Virus record (IMG/VR): IMGVR_UViG_3300049432_000151
Location: 1 to 64,000 of that record
Length of the DNA stretch: 64,000 nucleotides
Source: a virus
Strand: one strand, 5' to 3'
Shown here: piece after piece, positions 58,901 through 64,000 of the stretch
Layout of the letters: every line of letters starts with the position of its first letter
How positions within the stretch are numbered: position 1 is the stretch's first letter
Made by a program: the position numbers and the translations under genes
Notes under the pieces: generated by a model
What the model was told of the DNA's origin: nothing
Seen by the model: the letters and a program-made list of their open reading frames with translations, nothing else
Database searches by the model: none

Positions 58901-61308
58901 TGCAGCGTGAGGTGGAGTACGAGGTTCGCACTTCGAATCCCGCTAACTGGAAGACCGATCTCACCGGCCTGCTTTGGCGCGGGAAGACGATCCGCTTTCA
59001 GATTGACGACCCGACGCAGCGGTCGTACACGCTGTACCTCCGTGCGGTCGACAAGTTCTCGAACTACTCCGCTGGCGCCGCAACGACCACCCTGACCGAT
59101 ACAGCGCCTGCAGCTCCGTCGATCATCTCGATCACAAGATTCAAGAATCAGCTGAAGGTGAAGGTCGGGGCGGCCGCTGACAGCGACGTGTTCGCGCAAC
59201 GCCTGCATGCCTCGCAGTCAACAGGCTTCACGCCTGATGAGAGCAGCATTGTCAGCGGTATCGTCGGCCCGAACGGCGGCGAGTTCGTCGTCCCGATTAC
59301 CGCATCGGGCAACTGGTATTTCAGGCTCGCGGCTGAGGATTGGCTGTCCGATCGGCTGAACGACTGGATCTACTCGCCGCAGGCCTCGAGCTCAATCATC
59401 GTGGTCTCACCGGTTGATCCCACCGCTGTGACGCTGACGATCCTCGATCGCCCGGACAAGCCGATGGGGTCCGTGAGGAATCCGGACAACACGGTGATGC
59501 CGATCAAGCTGAAGGCAGCGAACGTCGGCTTCACTTTCAGCGACGTCGTCAATCCGGCGAACTCGCTCATTGGGTTTGACGTTCTCATATACGAGAGCGT
59601 CGATGGTCCGTCAACGCCGGCGGCGCAGCACTTCCTCACGAACGTCGCGGACCGCGCGCATTTGTTTCTGAACTTTCAGCCGAAAGGCGCGAGCACCTAC
59701 ATCGCGGCGGTGCGCGCCGTCTACGTCGACGGGCTGACGTCGAATCTTGTCACCCATACGGGAGTCGTGATTCCCCAGGAGACGAATCCGAACTTCCGCG
59801 ACGCTGATGATCGCAACGTCACCGCACTTGCGGAGAGCTTCGAAGGAGCCGGCGTTCCAACAGGCATCACTGTGCCAATTGGGACGATCATCACGGTGGC
59901 CAATGGGCTTCTAATCCTAGCAACGACGGCATCCGGCGCCAAGATCACGTGGAATCTAGCGACGTGGGTGGCGGCGTACCTTGACCGCCACTACGCGCTC
60001 TCCGAAGCGGTTGTTCTGCTGCGCGTCTTGTTCAGTGGCGCGTCGTACAACCAAGCGGCGCGTCCCTACATTGAAAAAGGCGCATCTACTTACAACCTCG
60101 ATCCTGTAGCGGTTGACGGCAACCTGCACACTTATCGTCTAAAAGTCGGCGGTGTAACAACCTCCGCGGAAATCATCTCCCTGGTTGTGCCGGCCGCGTT
60201 CATGCCGAGTGGCTCGGCAGTGGCCTTGTCTGCCATTGCCGTCGCGTACGAGAACTTCGATGAGTCGCTCGACGGCTACATGGACCGCGCGCAACGAGCG
60301 CGCGATCAGTTTGGAAAGGATCCGACAGGAGGAGGCTTCTTCCTCCAGTCGCCATTTCGAAACTCCGACGACAGCGGGCAGATCACTCTCATCGACGGTA
60401 ACGGGATGACGTGGCTGCGCACCGGCGGCGGTGCGGAGTTCGCGCTAAAGTATGCCCACAAGATTGTGCTGTCTGACGTTTACGACGGCCTCGTTCTCAA
60501 CTGGGACACGCTGTACGGCAGCAACCCCTCAGTCGATCCTCCGGTACGAAAACCGTCAGCCAGCAACAAAGCCCGCTTCATCGTGGAAGCGGTTGCGCCC
60601 GTTCAGCCTAACCCCGCCGCGTATCCGGTTCGCCGGTACGCGGAGATCACGATGGTCAACGACTCCAACTTCCAAGTGAACCTGATGGAGTCATACGGCG
60701 GAACAAAGGGTAGCTATCGCGACGTCGCGCCGGCGACTCCCGGGTGGAACGTTGCTGCGAAGAAGAGTCAGATTCTCAAACACGCGACGCATTCGCACAG
60801 CGCGAACGATGGCAGTGACGGATGGTACGACTTCACACCCCTAAGCCCAGCCACATTGCCGAACACCGGCGCCGCGTACTATCGCGTGGTCGCGTGGTTG
60901 AAGACCACGTTTCCAGTTCAGAAGAAAGCGAACGGTTCGTATTACTGGGTGAAGTTGCTGCTCGATGCCTGGGCGTCCGCACCCGTGGCCGCGTCGAACC
61001 CGCTCACTTTATCCAGCGCTGGACTGGCGAATCTGCAGCTCACATTCAAGGGAGTCACTGACGGTACCGAAGCCCGAATGCCGGTTGTGTTTGCCGCGTC
61101 GACGCTCGGGGCGATGCAGTCGTACGCCCACGCGTTGAAGTTCGACTGGTGGTCGACGGTGCTCGAATCCGGAGCGCCCGGCGGAGCTGAGCCGAGCGCC
61201 GTGTACCTTGACGCGGTCGAGGTCTACTGGATGAACAGCGCGGCTTACTCGCCCGTCACTTCGACGCAGGGCTACAACATCAATCTCATCGCCGGGGAGG
61301 CGTTCTAA
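55969..61308 (+). CDS. Tip attachment protein J with fused I-like N-terminus
   Basis: 1779 residues. Residues 1-160 hold a ubiquitin-like strand set and two hydrophobic helices (GAVSAAVVIAAGFYVGG and AKAWGLYAYAAGSFAGSLLTPR) resembling gpI, fused to the J core. The J part has PIVFGKNRTGIVRVGAFI and ITDDQIDLDSFLTLADRANE, and FN3-like domains near residues 840-1045 (TPYKFRITPISTRGIANRAG, RSYTLYLRAVDKFSNYSAG). The C-terminal 500 residues are a receptor-binding part without known motifs. It decides host range. Confidence 0.85.
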   Translation: MIKVHVPTGLPTSGGKLEFCSYERDFRPGASVADYLIELAILPELVSHVIYNGGSLSPEKTVRYRTKPKGFWRRMLRLSPAKIAVLQSDLEAATPRDGDEFHVIPSVEGKNAAQILGAVSAAVVIAAGFYVGGPSGALFAAKAWGLYAYAAGSFAGSLLTPRADNIKAPGDDGPTTHTWGGLLNEDREGVPVPIVFGKNRTGIVRVGAFIRRSKGIPGYTNGVETLHILGLVSVGPVHSIGDIRVNDQPYTNFPGVTVETRLGTTGQAPLKGFSVVANTFPLSVELTPSGYTYSTRANFPVDSLEVLLTIPALFHVDEDRGEQKTNATRYRYRHRLKGGAFGAWTDVEVKRSSRSAVLETVRIENLTRGEYDVEIQFVSADHVNDQRDAWKIFLTGVTEELEDLRTYDGYAMVAVRAIAREDLNGQIPNISVLCEGLELETWNGSGFTAPAYLSGAEEIGRSPAWIILKLLRDRSVRDAVTGEYTYEAFGLGDWITDDQIDLDSFLTLADRANEAVTAKRIVKDSNGAENAEEFQEPRFLLDIVVNQEQRALELIRTLLATCRAFLVFSGNQWRVVCEMPKTPVQLFTMGNIKKGSFSIAYNADRTINALVPQFIDADRDYEFTTHEPIDGPGVTHYNQPRRSENQQFVGITRRTQVIREALYNLNKRWYIRRLIGFTAGTAGILAEAGDLIHVQHDIPQWGFGGCALASTPNGLTSSDTLVVLGREVTLEAGKTYQLVVRFQDGSHDEGESRTVADGPGTYSALYVTTPFSRPVQENDIWWFGEVSPQPCTVVEIAETDGDEDERQLLAVEYNESIENDETVVVVPQLSNLPRFLAPPPPITSGEAKEIISARNDGRWSSTIVVQWTPPTAQSGYGVYSHADVDISFDGGTSWVPAPNGQGLGSDYRITDAEHGTPYKFRITPISTRGIANRAGAFTTASLTTQGKTTAPPTPTGFVGAVEDGVFLFSWNPVAIDDLQREVEYEVRTSNPANWKTDLTGLLWRGKTIRFQIDDPTQRSYTLYLRAVDKFSNYSAGAATTTLTDTAPAAPSIISITRFKNQLKVKVGAAADSDVFAQRLHASQSTGFTPDESSIVSGIVGPNGGEFVVPITASGNWYFRLAAEDWLSDRLNDWIYSPQASSSIIVVSPVDPTAVTLTILDRPDKPMGSVRNPDNTVMPIKLKAANVGFTFSDVVNPANSLIGFDVLIYESVDGPSTPAAQHFLTNVADRAHLFLNFQPKGASTYIAAVRAVYVDGLTSNLVTHTGVVIPQETNPNFRDADDRNVTALAESFEGAGVPTGITVPIGTIITVANGLLILATTASGAKITWNLATWVAAYLDRHYALSEAVVLLRVLFSGASYNQAARPYIEKGASTYNLDPVAVDGNLHTYRLKVGGVTTSAEIISLVVPAAFMPSGSAVALSAIAVAYENFDESLDGYMDRAQRARDQFGKDPTGGGFFLQSPFRNSDDSGQITLIDGNGMTWLRTGGGAEFALKYAHKIVLSDVYDGLVLNWDTLYGSNPSVDPPVRKPSASNKARFIVEAVAPVQPNPAAYPVRRYAEITMVNDSNFQVNLMESYGGTKGSYRDVAPATPGWNVAAKKSQILKHATHSHSANDGSDGWYDFTPLSPATLPNTGAAYYRVVAWLKTTFPVQKKANGSYYWVKLLLDAWASAPVAASNPLTLSSAGLANLQLTFKGVTDGTEARMPVVFAASTLGAMQSYAHALKFDWWSTVLESGAPGGAEPSAVYLDAVEVYWMNSAAYSPVTSTQGYNINLIAGEAF

Positions 61309-61769
61309 TGTTCAAGTCGATCACTGCTCTCCGAGCTGCTTCAGAGCAGCTCCTGAGTTCATTCATCAGTTTCCGCGACGGGGGCGAGCTCGACGCTGCG
61401 ACAGACGTCAGCGGCGGCCAGAAGAAAGTTCATGAAGCTCGCGGCGTGGGCAAACGCGCGAAGACCTTCCTCGAGCTTGCCGATCGTTACATCAGCGATC
61501 CCGGGTTCAATGCTCTTCCACCCGATCTCCAGGAGGACATGACAACGCTGAAGACGGAAGCCTCGCTCGTCGCGGCGGAATTGGGTGATGCCGTCGATCC
61601 GGACGCCATCTTCGCGAGACTTTCGCCCGAGCAGAAAGCGGCCATCACGGACGCCCTATTCGTGAATGACAGCGCGGTCCTCGAGCACGCGAAGGCGCGG
61701 CTCAAAGGACAGAAACGCGGGTTACCCGCCGGGGCGGCGCCGGTCGGCGACTCGAAACCCAAGAAGTAA
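61308..61769 (+). CDS. Hypothetical late protein after J
   Basis: 153 residues from ATG 61308 (TAATG overlap). Helical, with RAASEQLLSSFISFRDGGEL and FLELADRYISDPGFNALPPD. Basic Lys-rich C-terminus. No family known; possibly a tail-tip chaperone. Confidence 0.5.
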   Translation: MFKSITALRAASEQLLSSFISFRDGGELDAATDVSGGQKKVHEARGVGKRAKTFLELADRYISDPGFNALPPDLQEDMTTLKTEASLVAAELGDAVDPDAIFARLSPEQKAAITDALFVNDSAVLEHAKARLKGQKRGLPAGAAPVGDSKPKK

Positions 61770-61830
61770 CCCATCCGACAGAACCCAACGAAATCAGGCG
61801 AGCGATCTCGCCATGCCGGAGGTGTGCGCA

Positions 61831-62202
61831 ATGCCAGATATAGAGGAGGGGAGGTTGTCGATCAGGAAAAGATCAGAACCTCCTTCGCCGGACGACGAGA
61901 TGATCGACCTCTTTCAGTTTCAGGCGCGGACAGAGCAGCGCCTCGACGATCACGATGATGAGATCGAGCGCTCACGCTCGGCTCGCGAGGAGTACATCCC
62001 TCGATTTCAGAACATGGAGAAAGTGGTGCTCGAGTTGACGAACACGGTCGTACCGAAACTAACGAACGCGATTGACGCCATGACCACGGAGCTCGTCGCG
62101 CAACGCACATACCGAGCTGTGATGGTGAAGATCTTCAGCTGGGGCCTAGCCACCGCGACAGCGATCGCGATCGCTGTAATCAGCGCGAAGCTCGGCGCGT
62201 AG
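61831..62202 (+). CDS. Holin candidate with one transmembrane segment
   Basis: 123 residues from ATG 61831 (GGAGGTG upstream). A charged N-terminal half (LFQFQARTEQRLDDHDDEIE) with coiled-coil nature leads to one C-terminal transmembrane segment (FSWGLATATAIAIAVISAKL). Class III-type and phage holins can look like this. It directly precedes an endolysin candidate. Confidence 0.6.
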   Translation: MPDIEEGRLSIRKRSEPPSPDDEMIDLFQFQARTEQRLDDHDDEIERSRSAREEYIPRFQNMEKVVLELTNTVVPKLTNAIDAMTTELVAQRTYRAVMVKIFSWGLATATAIAIAVISAKLGA

Positions 62203-62239
62203 TCATCCCTCCTCGTACCCCCCAAAAGGCAGGCGACCC

Positions 62240-62761
62240 TTGTTCAAGATTGTCTTTGACAACGCTGCGCGCGACGCGGCTCGGATCAGCACGCTCGATC
62301 GACAAGTCATCACCGACCTAGCGACAGCTGCGGGTATCCCATTCGTAGTCATTACACGTACGGCCTCCACACCAGAAGAGCAGGCCTTGGCCATGTACCG
62401 CAACTGCGTGGTCGACGGTCCGCAGAACGACCTCGATATGTACAGCAAGTACGGAGATCTCGTCGTTCAGGTCTACATCGATCACGTTGAGAAGGGCGTG
62501 ACGGCGCAGGCCGTGGTCGTGGGGGCAATGACGCGGATGATCAAGCAGATCGGACCCGAGCGAGTCTCGCACCACTGCGTAACCGACTGGAGCAAGCTGC
62601 ACGTCCTCGACATCTCGAGCTCGCGCATCGAAGCAGCGAAGCGGGCCCCGTTCGAGGCTGCGATCGCAGCCGACAAGCGGATCAGCCGGCACTTCTCGCC
62701 GTTCACAAAACCAAAGGATCCAGCGTTCCACCTCGAGATCCTGCAGTCGGCGAACGCATGA
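62240..62761 (+). CDS. M15-like peptidase, endolysin candidate
   Basis: 173 residues from TTG 62240. Zinc-site-like residues are VSHHC (His111/His112), LHVLDISSSR (Asp124) and AFHLEIL (His164, Glu166), in the order of M15 D-Ala-D-Ala-type endopeptidases. The spacing between the first His and Asp (11-12 residues) is longer than the usual HxxxxxxD. ITRTASTPEEQALAMYRN at the N-terminus fits an M15 endolysin start. It would cleave peptidoglycan peptides at lysis. Confidence 0.6.
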   Translation: MFKIVFDNAARDAARISTLDRQVITDLATAAGIPFVVITRTASTPEEQALAMYRNCVVDGPQNDLDMYSKYGDLVVQVYIDHVEKGVTAQAVVVGAMTRMIKQIGPERVSHHCVTDWSKLHVLDISSSRIEAAKRAPFEAAIAADKRISRHFSPFTKPKDPAFHLEILQSANA

Positions 62762-63036
62762 GCCTGGTCGCGGTTGTGTCGCCGGCCGAGCGGTCGATGC
62801 GTGCTCTCTCTGACTACGCTCGAGCTGTATGTCCAGCCGAAGTGATGACGCTCGACCTCTCGCACCGCGACGTGCTCGAGGCGCTCATCGGAAAGCGGTA
62901 CCTCTGCGGCGACGACGGCACGGTGCTGCCGACGCGTCAAGGTCTCTGCCCGTCATGTGCTGGCCACGTCGAGCCTTTCGACGCGCACAGACGAGATGTC
63001 GTGGGCCGGCTGTGGAGCGAGCTGCAGGCAATGTGA
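62758..63036 (+). CDS. Hypothetical late protein with cysteine pairs
   Basis: 92 residues; ATGA overlap with the endolysin candidate gene. It has C-x-G-D-D-G and LCPSCAGH, a possible zinc site, between helices. No family known; an accessory of the lysis module by position. Confidence 0.5.
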   Translation: MSLVAVVSPAERSMRALSDYARAVCPAEVMTLDLSHRDVLEALIGKRYLCGDDGTVLPTRQGLCPSCAGHVEPFDAHRRDVVGRLWSELQAM

Positions 63037-63107
63037 GACCGCGTGGCGCGGGTCGCGTCGCGTCCTCGTAGTAGCCGGACAAATCCAACCAAACATCGAG
63101 GTGCGCA

Positions 63108-63536
63108 ATGATGAAGCGTGCCGTGCTCGCCGCCCTTGTGGCGGCGTTTTCATTTCAGTGCGCGTCGCGGCCACGGCCGAGTCCGACGCCAAGGAACCCG
63201 ATCGCCGCTTGCGTCGTGTCCTGTCCGGACGGATTCAGTTTTCGTCGGCAGCATCTCTGCCGCGCTGGCCGTCGGCACTTCGAGGAAGGCCGCGCCATCG
63301 GAGAAAACGTAACTCGCGGCGCCGACGGCGGGATCCTCTCCGCTTTCTGGATTTTCTGCATCGGCCAGTGGAAGCCGGACGGCACCTGCACCGAGACAGC
63401 TGACTACCCGAAAGAAGACGTCGAACTGCAGTCGTGCAGCTCGCTGATCCACTCCATCGACAGCAGCCGCGAGCCGTCTGAGCGCGGGCGCCGTGAAGGC
63501 GAACCGCTGCCGTGGAACCTGCCTGCGAACCCTTAG
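63108..63536 (+). CDS. Exported small protein, lysis-module position
   Basis: 142 residues, ATG 63108 or 63111 with GAGG upstream. N-terminal signal (MKRAVLAALVAAFSFQC) with a poor lipobox. The rest has a Pro/Arg-rich stretch, CVVSCPDGFSFRRQHLC and four more cysteines. Its place after the endolysin candidate suggests an outer-membrane spanin, but there is no overlapping inner-membrane spanin gene. Confidence 0.5.
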   Translation: MMKRAVLAALVAAFSFQCASRPRPSPTPRNPIAACVVSCPDGFSFRRQHLCRAGRRHFEEGRAIGENVTRGADGGILSAFWIFCIGQWKPDGTCTETADYPKEDVELQSCSSLIHSIDSSREPSERGRREGEPLPWNLPANP

Positions 63537-63568
63537 CCCTTAACCCACAACCCGAAAGGAATCACCTC

Positions 63569-64000
63569 ATGCGCTTCATCAGCGGTCAGCTCCGCATCAC
63601 CATCGGTATGCTCATTCTCCTCGTGTCGCTGCCCGCGGTCGCCGGCGACGTCGTCCTGCCGTTCTACAACGCTGACGGCTTCACGTCCGCGGTCGTGTAC
63701 TCGAATCGCACCGCTTCGGACATTGCTCTCCCGTCCGACAGTCGGGTCAGCCCTTCGGTCGCTGAGATCGTGAAGGCTCAGGCGGCGATCCGAAAGACCG
63801 TCACGCTTCCCAGCTTCGGCGTGCTCTCCGTCCCAGCGCCGGCGGGTTTGACGGTGTACGCGGAACTGACGTCTCCGTTCGGTGCGGTCATTCGCATCAA
63901 GCCGCTCCAGGCCGTTGCGAGTGCAAACCTCTACGAGCTGCTCACGAGCGACGGCTACAACTCGGCCATCTTCATCGGAGCTCTCTCGCCGACCGTCGCT
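63569..64000 (+). CDS. Partial exported protein (3' end outside window)
   Basis: Open from ATG 63569 to the window end (144 codons). AAAGGA precedes the ATG. A signal peptide is clear (ITIGMLILLVSLPAVA, cut before GDV). The mature part is strand-rich with LPFYNADGFTSAVVYSNRTA and KTVTLPSFGVLSVPAPAGLT. Family not known; it adds to the exported proteins of the late region. Confidence 0.6.
   Translation, partial: MRFISGQLRITIGMLILLVSLPAVAGDVVLPFYNADGFTSAVVYSNRTASDIALPSDSRVSPSVAEIVKAQAAIRKTVTLPSFGVLSVPAPAGLTVYAELTSPFGAVIRIKPLQAVASANLYELLTSDGYNSAIFIGALSPTVA

Noticed and set aside
55969-61308. Separate I and J genes
   Set aside because: The I-like hydrophobic part and the J core are in one uninterrupted frame with no internal ribosome site that I could see.
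1-64000. CRISPR array, tRNA genes, rRNA
   Set aside because: No regularly spaced short repeats and no cloverleaf or rRNA-like stretch could be recognised by eye.

Overview
The window is one GC-rich, lambda-organised siphophage genome segment, either a prophage or a temperate phage. It has a leftward early region (1-16626), a repressor/operator switch (about 16620-16720), an accessory (moron) region (17693-31718) and a rightward late region (31885-64000) running from terminase to lysis. Both ends are cut: the first and last genes are partial. No host housekeeping gene, tRNA, rRNA, attachment site or integrase is visible. The host is probably a Gram-negative bacterium. The reasons are a lambda-type tail tip (K-, L- and J-like genes), many Sec signal peptides and lipoproteins, and near-consensus sigma-70 promoters. 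A cysteine-rich C-terminus on one fibre-like protein (44767-46194) resembles sequences I associate with Acidobacteriota proteins, so a soil acidobacterium-like host is a weak guess.

Leftward early region: about 30 tightly packed minus-strand genes, mostly joined by ATGA/GTGA overlaps, start at a consensus promoter beside a Cro-like gene. In order of transcription they include Cro-like regulation, a Ref/HNH-like protein, an SMC/SbcC-like ATPase, a phiC31 gp3-like protein, a Cas4/RecB-type nuclease, an ASCH protein and a DUF2303 protein. Then come a cytosine-C5 DNA methyltransferase, a DpdA-like base-exchange enzyme, a DUF559/Vsr-like nuclease, a replication initiator, a DnaC-like loader, a Fis-type HTH protein and a partial RusA-like gene.

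Switch and accessory region: an S24/LexA-type repressor faces the Cro-like gene across a 9-bp inverted repeat. The repressor gene overlaps a secreted FG-GAP protein gene, followed by a membrane protein and a TIR-domain protein on the same strand, so they could be expressed from the silent prophage as lysogenic-conversion or defence genes. Next come an alpha/beta hydrolase and a large membrane protein, separated and flanked by three copies (two broken) of one small ORF, then an HTH gene between two direct repeats. After these lie an XRE-ImmA/IrrE toxin-antitoxin-like pair with its own promoter/operator, a short metallopeptidase operon, a cysteine-rich secreted protein and a TPR membrane protein.

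Late region: small and large terminase, portal fused to a MuF-type domain, prohead protease fused to a 2H phosphoesterase domain, HK97-type capsid, and an unusual block of fibre-like and small proteins with Sec signal peptides or lipoboxes (42201-50175). Head-tail connectors, tail tube, tail chaperones made by a -1 frameshift at CCCTTTA, tape measure, minor tail proteins, NlpC/P60 peptidase, a 1779-residue J protein, a holin candidate and an M15-like endolysin candidate follow. The most noteworthy items are the exported fibre-like proteins, the repressor-TIR operon, the 2H domain in the capsid protease, the DpdA gene, and the cargo genes interleaved with a repeated ORF.
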